This document shows positions 6,262-14,372 of a stretch of DNA of 47,320 bases, in pieces. Below the pieces are notes generated by a model. It did no database searches. It was not told the origin of the DNA and worked only from the letters and a program-made list of their open reading frames with translations. Within the stretch, counting starts at the first letter, position 1. Each line of letters starts with the position of its first letter. The DNA lies in the IMG/VR virus record IMGVR_UViG_3300022562_000785, positions 1 through 47,320 of that record; one strand, given 5' to 3'. Made by a program: the position numbers and the translations under genes. The DNA is from a virus.

Positions 6262-6312
6262 CCGTCAGGTTGCGTACCCATGTGGGTACATTTCCATTAT
6301 GGTACCTGACGG
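6262..6312. promoter_or_regulatory. Nested inverted repeats over the early promoter (operator candidate)
   Basis: The outer arms CCGTCAGGT (6262-6270) and ACCTGACGG (6304-6312) are a perfect 9-bp inverted repeat that flanks the -10 box and predicted start site. The inner arms GTACCCA (6274-6280) and TGGGTAC (6283-6289) are a perfect 7-bp inverted repeat with a 2-bp centre, right at the predicted start site. This is a typical arrangement for one or two dimeric repressor sites. In RNA, the inner repeat would also form a 5' hairpin. Confidence 0.6.
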
Positions 6313-6323
6313 TAAAAAGTCAA
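6296..6323 (-). promoter_or_regulatory. Sigma70-like promoter for the leftmost early gene
   Basis: On the minus strand: TTGACT (complement of 6318-6323), a 16-bp spacer and CATAAT (complement of 6296-6301). One mismatch in each box leaves it slightly weaker than the other early promoters. The start of transcription should fall near 6289, inside the nested inverted repeats. Confidence 0.7.
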
Positions 6324-6534
6324 GGTGTCCATATTCACCAACCGAATCAATGGGTTACCGACCTGCCCGGCCCCGCCCCCATTCGACCCCTAGGCACCCC
6401 CTAGGAACCCCTCCTCGGGGAACTATAGCAATCTCGGAATATACTAGTCTAATTATTCCTATGAAGATCCGACCGTTAAATCTCCGGTTCCGGGGAGGTT
6501 TGCTTGACACCTCACCAGGTATGGAGTACCATGT
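6324..6534. other. Divergent intergenic control region
   Basis: No gene is supported here. It contains a second pair of CTAGG motifs (CTAGGCAC 6390-6397, CTAGGAAC 6401-6408) and a GC-rich stretch followed by an AT-richer stretch (6421-6465). A lone TTGACA lies at 6504-6509. The best -10 at the proper distance from it is TACCAT (6527-6532), which would place the transcript start inside the first late codons, so I do not call a promoter. The late operon may need an activator or an unusual promoter. Confidence 0.55.
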
Positions 6535-7041
6535 ATGATGGCGAAAGTGCAATTTAAGAAGCTCTCCGATACTCACCAGGCGATCATGGACTGGATCATG
6601 GTTAATCCCGGTGGGACGTATCAGCAGTGTGCGAGCCAGTTCGGGTATACCCCGCAGGCGATTTGCTATATCGTCAATAGTGATCTGTTTCGCGCGCGGC
6701 TCGCGGAGAGGCGGGGAGAGGTTGAGGGGCTGATCCATGCGGACATTCCCACGAAGTTGGCTACGGTTGCGGACACCGCGACTGAGCGGATGATGGAACT
6801 TGTGAATCACTCGAACGACCCAGATCTGTTGGTTGATGTGTGGGATAAAGCCCTGCACAGGCTCGGCTACGGCCCGGCGAAGGGCGGGAATACCACCATC
6901 GTTCAGCAGAATAACGCGAACTTCTCCGTGACCCAGGATGAGCTGGCCCAGGCACGGGAGGTTATGCTACAGGTTGCGGCCAAGCCGGCACTGCCCGCGA
7001 CCCCACCCAAGGTGACCCTCGTGCCGGAGGATACGGATTGA
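6535..7041 (+). CDS. Probable terminase small subunit
   Basis: A 168-residue protein placed directly before the large terminase, with a 3-bp overlap. Residues 15-60 form a probable helix-turn-helix (GGTYQQCASQFGYTPQAICYI), the usual DNA-recognition part of small terminases. Residues 60-115 are helical, for oligomerisation. The C-terminal tail is Pro/Ala-rich and probably binds the large subunit. GGAG lies 8 bases before the first ATG; a second ATG follows immediately (6538). It would recognise phage DNA for packaging. The call rests mostly on position and the HTH. Confidence 0.75.
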   Translation: MMAKVQFKKLSDTHQAIMDWIMVNPGGTYQQCASQFGYTPQAICYIVNSDLFRARLAERRGEVEGLIHADIPTKLATVADTATERMMELVNHSNDPDLLVDVWDKALHRLGYGPAKGGNTTIVQQNNANFSVTQDELAQAREVMLQVAAKPALPATPPKVTLVPEDTD

Positions 7042-8510
7042 ATGCCCCGCTGAGTCCGGCGGAAGCTGTACAGCTCGGGGCGACAAGCCTCGTGTTGTTT
7101 GGGAAGATGTTCTTCCCCCGGACCTTCCGGCAGGGGAGTCCCGCTTTCCACCAGGATGTGGGGATGCACCTTTACAGCCCGGCGCGGAACAATGCCTTCC
7201 GCATCTTCCGGGGTGGGGCGAAGACCAGCCTTCTCAGGGTATACACCGCGCAGCGAGTGGCGTATGATATCTCCCGGACGATTATGTTCGTGAGCGTGAG
7301 TCAACCCCACTCGATAACTAGCGTCCGGTGGCTCCGTCGTCAGGTTCAATATAACAAACCCTTTGCCCAGACTTTTGGACTATCCCCTGGGGAGAAGTGG
7401 ACCGACGAATGGCTGGAGATTAAGCATAATGTCACAGGGAACGTTACAACGGTGCTGGCTGTTGGAATCACGGGACAGATCAGGGGTTTCAACATCGACG
7501 ACTACCGGCCAGACCTCATCATCGGAGATGACCTCTGTAACGAAGACAACACCGCTACTCCTGAGCAGCGGAAAAAGATCTCCAACCTCTGGTTCGGAGC
7601 CCTCGCAAACTCCCTCGCTCCCGCAAGTGAAGCTCCCCTTGCGAAGATGGCCCTTCTCCAAACCCCGCTCAACCCGGATGACCTGATTGCGAACTGCGCG
7701 CGGGACCCAGCCTGGAACACGTTAACCTTCGGCGTGTTTGATGAGAAGGGGGAGTCCACCTGGCCCGAGCGGTGGAGTACGGAAGAGTTGCTGAAGGAGA
7801 AGGAAAGCTACACCCGATCCGGGCATTATTCCTTGTGGATGCGGGAGAAGGAATGCAGGCTGGTCGCGGGCGAGACAATGCCCTTCGATACGGAGAACCT
7901 GAAAACGTACACGGAGGTGCCAGATGAAGGGCTCACGATCATCGCGGTTGACCCGGCGAGCAGCGAAGCGAAAACCGCCGACGATACAGCGATCGTGGCC
8001 GTCCGCTTCATTGGTCAAAAGATCTATGTTCTCGAAGTCTTCGCTGAGAGGGGCGTCATGCCGGACGCTGCGGCGGCAAAATTCTTCGAGTTTGTGTGGA
8101 AGTACCACCCCATCAAGGGTGTTGTGGAAACCATCTCCTATCAAAGGGTCCTCAAGTGGTACCTTGAGCAAGAAATGACCCGGCGGCGGACGTATATTGC
8201 TATTGATCCGATCCAGGATAAGCGGAAAAAGTCCGATCGGATCTTGCAGGCGATTCAAACACCTCTCCTCCATCATAATCTGTACATCCGGGAGGGGAGT
8301 GACGACACGATTAAGCTCGTGCAGCAACTGGGGGATTTTAGTCCGGAGGTTGACGGGCGAGATGACGTGCTTGACGCGCTGGCGATGGCTATTACCAGTG
8401 TTAACCCCGCACTGCGTTTCAGCGCTGGTGCAGACGAGGATGACGTGATAGATCTCACTCCGAACTCCGTGATTCGTGAGCGGGCTGTTCCCTTTAGGAC
8501 CGCGCCGTGA
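7038..8510 (+). CDS. terL: Terminase large subunit
   Basis: A 490-residue packaging ATPase-nuclease. The start is TTG (7038), with GGAGG 7 bases upstream and a TTGA overlap with the small subunit. The ATPase domain has a variant Walker A RGGAKTS (58-64) and Walker B LIIGDD (160-165). The RNase H-like nuclease domain has D305 (IIAVDPAS), E364 (GVVETISY) and an Asp cluster in GRDDVLDAL (442-446). It cuts concatemers and pumps DNA into the procapsid. The length is usual for phages of this type. Confidence 0.93.
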   Translation: MNAPLSPAEAVQLGATSLVLFGKMFFPRTFRQGSPAFHQDVGMHLYSPARNNAFRIFRGGAKTSLLRVYTAQRVAYDISRTIMFVSVSQPHSITSVRWLRRQVQYNKPFAQTFGLSPGEKWTDEWLEIKHNVTGNVTTVLAVGITGQIRGFNIDDYRPDLIIGDDLCNEDNTATPEQRKKISNLWFGALANSLAPASEAPLAKMALLQTPLNPDDLIANCARDPAWNTLTFGVFDEKGESTWPERWSTEELLKEKESYTRSGHYSLWMREKECRLVAGETMPFDTENLKTYTEVPDEGLTIIAVDPASSEAKTADDTAIVAVRFIGQKIYVLEVFAERGVMPDAAAAKFFEFVWKYHPIKGVVETISYQRVLKWYLEQEMTRRRTYIAIDPIQDKRKKSDRILQAIQTPLLHHNLYIREGSDDTIKLVQQLGDFSPEVDGRDDVLDALAMAITSVNPALRFSAGADEDDVIDLTPNSVIRERAVPFRTAP

Positions 8511-10459
8511 GTACCGTAACAGCCCAGCAACTGGAAGTGGGGAAGCCACTTCATACTAAACTCACCGAAGCTGTCCGCCAACGCCTCCGCCTGTCCCAGG
8601 ACTTCATGTCCCGGCGCTATGACAAGATGGCGGAGAATGAGGAGCTGTTCAGCGCGTACATCAAGACGAAGGACAAGGACGAGCTGCGGAAGGACGCGAA
8701 GAAGAACGACGGGGAAACGGACTATGTTACGATTGAGGTCCCGTACTCCTATGCCACCGCGCTGACCGCGCATACATACTACACCAGTGTATTCCTCGGG
8801 CGCAGCCCGGTCCTTCAATTCTCTGGGCGGCATGGCGAGGCGGAGAATAAGGTCCAGGCGGTTGAGGCCGTGATGGATTACCAGCTGAACGTTGGGGCTA
8901 TGCTCATGCCCTTGTTCGTCTGGATTCTCGATCCCCTCAAGTATGGGTTTGGTGTGGTCGGGCACTACTGGGAAGATGAGTACGTCAGCGTTACGAAGAA
9001 GCGGATTGTTGCTCCTGATGTATTTGGGATTCCGGTCCCATATGCTAAGCCTCGTGAGGAATACTACTCCGAACAGACCCTCGGATATTCCGGGAATAAG
9101 CTCTACAACGTTCGTCCGCAGGATTGGTTCCCTGATCCTCGCGTCCCGATGTGGAACTTCCAGGCTGGGGAGTTCGTAGCCCGGTATGTGGAAATCCCCA
9201 TTGCGGAGCTGCGTGCGGGAGAGGCCAGCGGGAAATATGTCAACGTGGACGCTGCGCTGGCAAAGGCTAAGGGTGCCGGGTCCGGGACGAGCACTGATAT
9301 CCCGAGGGACACGGGCGGGCGACAACCTCAAGACCTCCCTGGAGATTCCCAGGAATACATTACCGTTAACGCTCCAGACGATCAACCAATCGGCCTCCTC
9401 AAGGGGCACGAGCTATACCTCCGCCTAAGTCCAAAAGCGTGGCGCTTGCACGAAGGCACGGGTATGGAAATCTGGGTGGTAACCCGAACCACGGACGGAG
9501 TTATCATTGGCTTTCAGCCCCTTGGGGATGCCTCCAATAAGTTTCCGTTCGATATCCTCGAACATGAGCCGAATGGGTATAACTTCTTCTCCAGGTCGAT
9601 GATGGAGATTGCTAAGCCCATGAACGACGTTTTGACTTGGCTGTTTAATAGTCATTTCTATAATGTTCGGGCCGCGCTGAATAATATGTTCGTCATTGAT
9701 CCCTCGATGATTAACGTCGAGGACCCGGAGAACCGGGGGCCTGGGAAGTTGTTCCGTCTTAAACCCGCCGCGTATGGTCGGGGAGTGGACCTGGCCATGA
9801 AGCAGTTTGCAGTACAGGACGTTACCCGGAGTCACGTCGCAGACTCACAAGTTGTTGTGGATATGATCCAGCGAGTCTTCGGGGTGACTGATAATGTGAT
9901 GGGGCTGGTAAACTCCGGCGGGCGGAAGACGGCGACTGAGGTCCGCACGAGCACCTCGCTTGCGGCGAACCGACTGAAGACGCAATGCGAGATGATGAGT
10001 GCTATGGGGTTTGGTCCCTTGGCCCAAAAACTTCTCCAGCGTACCCAGGCCAACCTTACCGTTAACAGGCAGTACCGGATTGTTGGGGACCAGATGACGT
10101 TCTCCGGTCCCTTCGTTCAAGCTGATGCGGAGACGATTGCCGGGTTCTTTGACTTCATGCCGGTAGATGGAACGCTCCCAGTGGATCGTTTCGCTCAAGC
10201 CTCCGTGTGGCAACAGCTCCTTGGACAGGTTGCTAACATTCCCCAGGTCGTTATGCAGTATGATCTCGGGAAGATTTTCGCCTGGGTTGCAACCCTCGCG
10301 GGGGTGAAGAATATCCAGCAGTTCCGCGTACAGGTTCAACCTGATGCGATGTTGCAGCAGCAGGCGCAAGCCGGAAACGTGGTCCCGATGAAGGGACCAC
10401 GTGACCCTAACGCTACACCGAATCCCCCGCAGATTCCGGGGACTGGACAAGCGCTATGA
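8507..10459 (+). CDS. Portal protein (head-tail connector)
   Basis: A 650-residue protein with a GTG start overlapping the terL stop (GTGA). Its position after terL, its size, and a C-terminal half rich in helices with stretches such as PMNDVLTWLFNSHFYN and RKTATEVRTSTSLAANR are typical of portal proteins of podovirus-like and SU10-like phages. It would form the dodecameric ring for DNA entry and exit. The last 30 residues are Pro/Gln-rich and probably flexible. The stop overlaps the next ATG. Confidence 0.88.
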   Translation: MSTVTAQQLEVGKPLHTKLTEAVRQRLRLSQDFMSRRYDKMAENEELFSAYIKTKDKDELRKDAKKNDGETDYVTIEVPYSYATALTAHTYYTSVFLGRSPVLQFSGRHGEAENKVQAVEAVMDYQLNVGAMLMPLFVWILDPLKYGFGVVGHYWEDEYVSVTKKRIVAPDVFGIPVPYAKPREEYYSEQTLGYSGNKLYNVRPQDWFPDPRVPMWNFQAGEFVARYVEIPIAELRAGEASGKYVNVDAALAKAKGAGSGTSTDIPRDTGGRQPQDLPGDSQEYITVNAPDDQPIGLLKGHELYLRLSPKAWRLHEGTGMEIWVVTRTTDGVIIGFQPLGDASNKFPFDILEHEPNGYNFFSRSMMEIAKPMNDVLTWLFNSHFYNVRAALNNMFVIDPSMINVEDPENRGPGKLFRLKPAAYGRGVDLAMKQFAVQDVTRSHVADSQVVVDMIQRVFGVTDNVMGLVNSGGRKTATEVRTSTSLAANRLKTQCEMMSAMGFGPLAQKLLQRTQANLTVNRQYRIVGDQMTFSGPFVQADAETIAGFFDFMPVDGTLPVDRFAQASVWQQLLGQVANIPQVVMQYDLGKIFAWVATLAGVKNIQQFRVQVQPDAMLQQQAQAGNVVPMKGPRDPNATPNPPQIPGTGQAL

Positions 10460-10722
10460 GCCTCCAAGAAGATCTGAGGGATATGGCAACGCTCCTGGAA
10501 CACAGGGGCTGGAAGAAGCTTATGGAATATGCTGAACAGCAGATCCGTGGGCGGACTGATGAGGTTATCCTGACTCCGGCTAAGGGCCTGGAAGGCGCGA
10601 TGGAGCAGGAATTTATGAAGGGGGAGATCGGGGGAATTAGGTTGTTCTGTACGTTCCCTGAAGCTGTCACAAGCGATCTCCGTTCGCAACTGAAAAAGGA
10701 GGAAGTGACAGATGGCGAATGA
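10456..10722 (+). CDS. Small hypothetical protein between portal and scaffold (88 aa)
   Basis: I do not recognise this protein. The ATG overlaps the portal stop, and its end overlaps the next gene by 11 bp. It is a charged, mostly helical protein (EDLRDMATLLEHRGWKKLMEY). Small genes at this place in related phages are often head-assembly helpers, but no motif shows it. The Shine-Dalgarno of the next gene (AAGGAGG) lies inside its last codons. Confidence 0.75.
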   Translation: MSLQEDLRDMATLLEHRGWKKLMEYAEQQIRGRTDEVILTPAKGLEGAMEQEFMKGEIGGIRLFCTFPEAVTSDLRSQLKKEEVTDGE

Positions 10723-11635
10723 AGCGATAGGCGAAACGGCCTTTGACGAGATCGAAGACCAGGACCTAGACGAACTTTTTGGTGCGCTCAGTGCGGGTCG
10801 GGATACCCAAAACTTGGAAGATCCTCCGTCCACTCCTCCTTCGGAGTCTCCAGACCCGGACCTCGCCCCGCCCTCGGGCGCACCACCCGTACAACCTGCT
10901 GCGGCGCCAGCGCCGGCAACTCCGGTGTCCGAGCCGCCGGTGGAACCTGCGCCGGTCGCTGCAGCACCTACACCCGCACCGGAGCCCACACCGGCTCCAG
11001 TGCAAGCACAGACTCCTGAGCCAGCACCGGCCCCTACGCCGGTTCAGACTCCCGCACCGGCGGCACCGGCACCCGTCCAGCCACAGCCTACAGAGGCTGA
11101 GCTAAAGGCTGAAGCGGAAAGGCAGTTCTCGGCTCTTACCCAGCAGTATTCACTGAGTGAGGACGAGGCTTCGGCAGTCGTTACCGATCTTCCGTCGGTT
11201 CTCCCGCAGCTTGCGGCAAAACTCCACCAGCAGATCCTGGCAGATGTTAGGATGCGGCTGATGGCTGAGATGCCACAGGTAGTTACGCAGGTGACCGAGG
11301 GGCGGATTCGGGAATCGGAGGCCAGGTCGAAGTTCTTTACGCGGTGGCCGCAGCTGACCGGGCACGAGGAGGCCGTGATGCGGACTGGACAAATGTTCAG
11401 GGCCGCGAATCCCAATGCGAGTGCAGACGAAGCCGTCGAGTACATCGGCCGCATCGTTACCATGTCGCTGGGGTTGCAGGGTGGAACGACGCAACCGGCA
11501 CAGCCGGCGGCTCGTCCGGCACCTCATCGTCCCGCAGGGGCACCTGGGGTACCGAATCCAAATCCTGTAGCTCCCCCGACTAACGAGTGGGCGGCGATGG
11601 CAGATGAGCTTGCTGCTGATCAGGACAACTATTAG
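10712..11635 (+). CDS. Probable scaffolding protein (Pro/Ala-rich, acidic)
   Basis: 307 residues, immediately before the capsid gene. The N-terminus is acidic (EIEDQDLDELFGAL). Residues about 35-125 are a low-complexity Pro-Ala-Thr-Gln stretch. Residues 125-230 are predicted long helices (EAERQFSALTQQYSLSEDEA). The tail is Pro/Gly-rich with an acidic end. Acidic, helical, flexible proteins in this slot act as capsid scaffolds and leave or are degraded at maturation. A near-perfect AAGGAGG precedes the ATG, as expected for a highly expressed gene. Confidence 0.75.
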   Translation: MANEAIGETAFDEIEDQDLDELFGALSAGRDTQNLEDPPSTPPSESPDPDLAPPSGAPPVQPAAAPAPATPVSEPPVEPAPVAAAPTPAPEPTPAPVQAQTPEPAPAPTPVQTPAPAAPAPVQPQPTEAELKAEAERQFSALTQQYSLSEDEASAVVTDLPSVLPQLAAKLHQQILADVRMRLMAEMPQVVTQVTEGRIRESEARSKFFTRWPQLTGHEEAVMRTGQMFRAANPNASADEAVEYIGRIVTMSLGLQGGTTQPAQPAARPAPHRPAGAPGVPNPNPVAPPTNEWAAMADELAADQDNY

Positions 11636-11644
11636 GAGTAACAA

Positions 11645-12880
11645 ATGGGTATTGCAGGACTGAGGGGCACCGGAACGTCGCAGTGGGCGACCGACGAGCG
11701 GCCCAAAAACTTTCGGGAAATGATCCTCTGGCGCGACCCGAACGGTCAAGCCCCGCTGACGGCGCTCATGTCGAAGATGGCGAGCGAAAGCGTGGATGAC
11801 CCGGAATTCGCCTGGTACGAAGAGGAACTGTCGCCGGTTCGGCTGCAAGTCACCGCAGTCGCTACCACGGGGCAAACGTCGCTGACGGTTAGCACCTCGA
11901 TCGACTACGACGGCTTCGATGTGGTGGCAGGGGATGTGCTGCTGGTGGAAGAGCTGGAAACGACCTCGTTCGGTTTCGAGATCGTAGAAGTTTCGGCTGA
12001 TCCGAGCGCGAGCACGACCATTTCGGTCACCAGGGGGGCGGCTGGTACCACGGCCAACACTGGGACGATCGCGACCAGCTCGTATCTGCTCAAGATCGGA
12101 AGTGCGTTCGAGGAAGGTGACACGTCGCCAAAGGCCTCCACCCGGAAGCCCACGAAGGCGTATAACTATACGCAGATCTTCAAGACCGCGTATAACCTCA
12201 CCCGCACGGCGATGAAGACCCGGTTCCGGACTGGTGATCCGCTCAAGAATGACAAGAAGCGGAAGATGTTCCATCATGCAACTGCGATGGAGCAGGCCTT
12301 CCTGTTCGGGTATCGGTATGAGACCACGGGTAGCGCAAGCATGCCCAAGCGCTATACGGGCGGTCTGTACCAGTTCCTCGCGGACAACTACGACGCGACG
12401 ACCAAGCCCACCATCAAGATCTGGACGACCACAGCGGTCACGGAAGAGGATATCCTCGACGCGACCTACAAGGCGTTCGACTATGGGTACACGGGCGCAG
12501 GGAACGAGCGTATCGGTCTGTGCGGAAACGGGTTCCTGAACTACCTCAACAAGATTGTCGTTGCGGACAGTGCGACCCGGATTAACTACGATGGGACGAT
12601 TAACTACTTCGGTATGGAGCTGATGCGTTGGCGCCTGCCGCAGGGAACGATCTACCTGCGTAGCCATCCGCTGATGAATGTGAACAGCCGCTTTACCAAC
12701 GGTTGCTTCCTCATCAATCCGAGCGCGATCAAGTACCGGTACCTGGCTGACAGCGATACCAAGTTCATGGATAACATCCAGGCGAACGACGCTGACCAGC
12801 GCAAGGGCCAGTGGATCACGGAGTGCGGGGCTGAGTTTCACCACCTCCGGTCCATGCTCTACATGGCGATCCAGGTCTAA
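11645..12880 (+). CDS. Major capsid protein, SU10/DUF5309-like
   Basis: 411 residues, following the scaffold. The centre (KAYNYTQIFKTAYNLTRTAM, about residues 172-191) resembles the SU10-type HK97-fold capsid family. An inserted beta-rich region at about 65-150 (many Val, Thr and Ser) could be a surface insertion domain. The C-terminal part has the loop and strand pattern with RSHPLMN and QWITECGAEFHHL. TAGGAG precedes the ATG. It would build the icosahedral head. Family placement is by eye. Confidence 0.85.
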   Translation: MGIAGLRGTGTSQWATDERPKNFREMILWRDPNGQAPLTALMSKMASESVDDPEFAWYEEELSPVRLQVTAVATTGQTSLTVSTSIDYDGFDVVAGDVLLVEELETTSFGFEIVEVSADPSASTTISVTRGAAGTTANTGTIATSSYLLKIGSAFEEGDTSPKASTRKPTKAYNYTQIFKTAYNLTRTAMKTRFRTGDPLKNDKKRKMFHHATAMEQAFLFGYRYETTGSASMPKRYTGGLYQFLADNYDATTKPTIKIWTTTAVTEEDILDATYKAFDYGYTGAGNERIGLCGNGFLNYLNKIVVADSATRINYDGTINYFGMELMRWRLPQGTIYLRSHPLMNVNSRFTNGCFLINPSAIKYRYLADSDTKFMDNIQANDADQRKGQWITECGAEFHHLRSMLYMAIQV

Positions 12881-12908
12881 AGGCTCCCTGTAGTTGAACG
12901 GGGGAACG

Positions 12909-13442
12909 ATGGCTCATCCACAACAGCAGAATTTCTGCAACCGGGTGAAGTCGTTGTTCCCCCATCTTTTTGCACTGACCAATGTTGTTGACTTTGGCTC
13001 GCTGGATATCAACGGGTCGAATAAGGGGTTGTTTTCGGACGCTGTATACGTGGGGGTTGATAGGGGACCTGGGAAGAATGTGGATGTAGTTTCCCTGGCC
13101 CATGAGTACTTCCCGCCGTTCCCACCTGATGTTGTGATTTCCACCGAGATGCTGGAGCATGATCAGTACTGGGAAAAGTCGCTGCAAAGGATGCTGCAGG
13201 TATTGAAGCCTGGTGGATTGTTGGTGATTACCTGTGCAACCACGGGCCGCCCCGAGCACGGAACCCGTCGGAGTGATATTGGATCGAGCCCCTACACCGG
13301 GGACTACTATCAGAACCTTACCGAAGCCGATTTCCGGAAGGCTCTGGCAGTGGATGAGGAATTTTCTTCGTATGAGTTTTCTGTCGATCACACGAGCTGT
13401 GATCTGTACTTCTGGGGTGTGAAAAAGGAGGAGTTGGAATGA
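12909..13442 (+). CDS. Class I SAM-dependent methyltransferase
   Basis: A 177-residue Rossmann-type methyltransferase: motif I VVDFGS near residue 25, an acidic residue ending strand 2 (YVGVDRGPG), and motif IV-like DVVISTEMLEHD followed by LKPGGLLVITC. It matches the Methyltransf_11/23 group that modifies sugars or small molecules. I chose ATG 12909 (GGGGGAA just upstream); an in-frame TTG at 12894 would add five residues. It stands between the capsid gene and two glycosyltransferase-like genes, so a sugar substrate is plausible. Confidence 0.8.
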   Translation: MAHPQQQNFCNRVKSLFPHLFALTNVVDFGSLDINGSNKGLFSDAVYVGVDRGPGKNVDVVSLAHEYFPPFPPDVVISTEMLEHDQYWEKSLQRMLQVLKPGGLLVITCATTGRPEHGTRRSDIGSSPYTGDYYQNLTEADFRKALAVDEEFSSYEFSVDHTSCDLYFWGVKKEELE

Positions 13443-14197
13443 GCTGGGTATGTCCTACGTTCGGGCGCCCAGACCGGCTGGAGGAGCTGGCTCGGTCCTG
13501 GGTGAAGTGTCAACGGCAGACAAGGCTGTATGTCCGCTTGTGGACAGGTGATCCGATGTACCTGGAGTACAAGAAGCGGAAGTGGCCGAAACAGCTGGTG
13601 TTTTACGATAGTGATGCTAAGGGATGTGGGGAGGCCCTTAACGATTTCTTCCAGCGGCATCCAGATGAGCCCTGGTATGGATGGGTAGCTGATGATATTG
13701 TTCTCCGCACTCCGGGGGGCTGCGAGTTACTTCAAGGCCTCGCGGAGCCTTTTTTCATCGCCTATCCGAATGACTGTGTGCAACGGCACCGGATTCCAAC
13801 TCACTATTGTATTGGAGGGGATCTGGTCCGTGAGGTTGGGTGGCTGGCGCTTCCGGGTCTGGAGCATGGGTTTATTGATAATGTCTGGGGGACGTTGGGC
13901 CGCAGTAGTGGGCTGCTTCGGTACGAGCCGCGGGTGATCTTTCAGCACAAGCACTTCCTGACCGGGCAAGCGGATTATGACGAGGTGTATGCTGCGAGCT
14001 ACGCACCGGGCGCGCAGACCCCCGGAACGGAGATGCACGAGCGAGACCTGGCCCGGTATCGGGACTGGGTGGATAGTGGGGAAGCTACCAGTCTGCTTAA
14101 ACAGGTATTGGGTGAAGTGTTTGTAGCTTGTGAAGATTGGGAAGCTTGGGAGCAGGAGGACAAGGCAAATGGCCCTGTACTACGTGCTACGGCCTAA
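13439..14197 (+). CDS. Glycosyltransferase-like protein (GT-A type)
   Basis: 252 residues. The N-terminus (MSWVCPTFGRPDRLEELARS) matches the start of family-2 glycosyltransferases. WVADDIVLRT (about residues 82-91) is a DxD-like metal/nucleotide-sugar site. A later stretch, GFIDNVWGTLG, resembles the acceptor-side region. AAGGAGG precedes the ATG, which overlaps the methyltransferase stop. The product would transfer a sugar to a virion protein, phage DNA or a host glycan; the acceptor is unknown. The last 30 residues are acidic. Confidence 0.7.
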   Translation: MSWVCPTFGRPDRLEELARSWVKCQRQTRLYVRLWTGDPMYLEYKKRKWPKQLVFYDSDAKGCGEALNDFFQRHPDEPWYGWVADDIVLRTPGGCELLQGLAEPFFIAYPNDCVQRHRIPTHYCIGGDLVREVGWLALPGLEHGFIDNVWGTLGRSSGLLRYEPRVIFQHKHFLTGQADYDEVYAASYAPGAQTPGTEMHERDLARYRDWVDSGEATSLLKQVLGEVFVACEDWEAWEQEDKANGPVLRATA

Positions 14198-14372
14198 CCC
14201 CTTTTTCAAGAAGGGTTCCTTTGTCGAAGAAGACAAGGACGGGATGCTTCAGGAGAAGCACGTTAACGGCGGGTATATGGGGCTGATGGTTCCCCTTGAG
14301 CCCGTTCGGCAGTACCTCGTGAAGATCCAAAAGCATGGGATTGATAAGTACAAGGGTGGAGCACTAGGATGA
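14169..14372 (+). CDS. Small hypothetical protein between two glycosyltransferase-like genes
   Basis: 67 residues, unrecognised. I chose the ATG at 14169 because AGGAGG lies 9 bases upstream; it overlaps the end of the previous gene by 29 bp. It is a basic/aromatic protein (LYYVLRPNPFFKKGSFVEED) with a C-terminal helix. Its stop overlaps the next ATG (ATGA), so it is translated with the second glycosyltransferase. Confidence 0.65.
   Translation: MALYYVLRPNPFFKKGSFVEEDKDGMLQEKHVNGGYMGLMVPLEPVRQYLVKIQKHGIDKYKGGALG

Noticed and set aside
6504-6540. TTGACA followed by TACCAT or TATGAT as the late promoter
   Set aside because: With a 17-bp spacer the -10 is poor and the transcript would begin inside the coding sequence; TATGAT is 24 bp away.
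8273-9409. A 378-codon antisense frame over the end of terL and the portal gene
   Set aside because: No ribosome site, no motif and opposite to a dense, well-supported late operon.
11150-12844. A 564-codon open frame antisense to the scaffold and capsid genes
   Set aside because: It has no ribosome site and no recognisable motif. It mirrors the capsid gene, whose codon bias keeps stops rare on the other strand.
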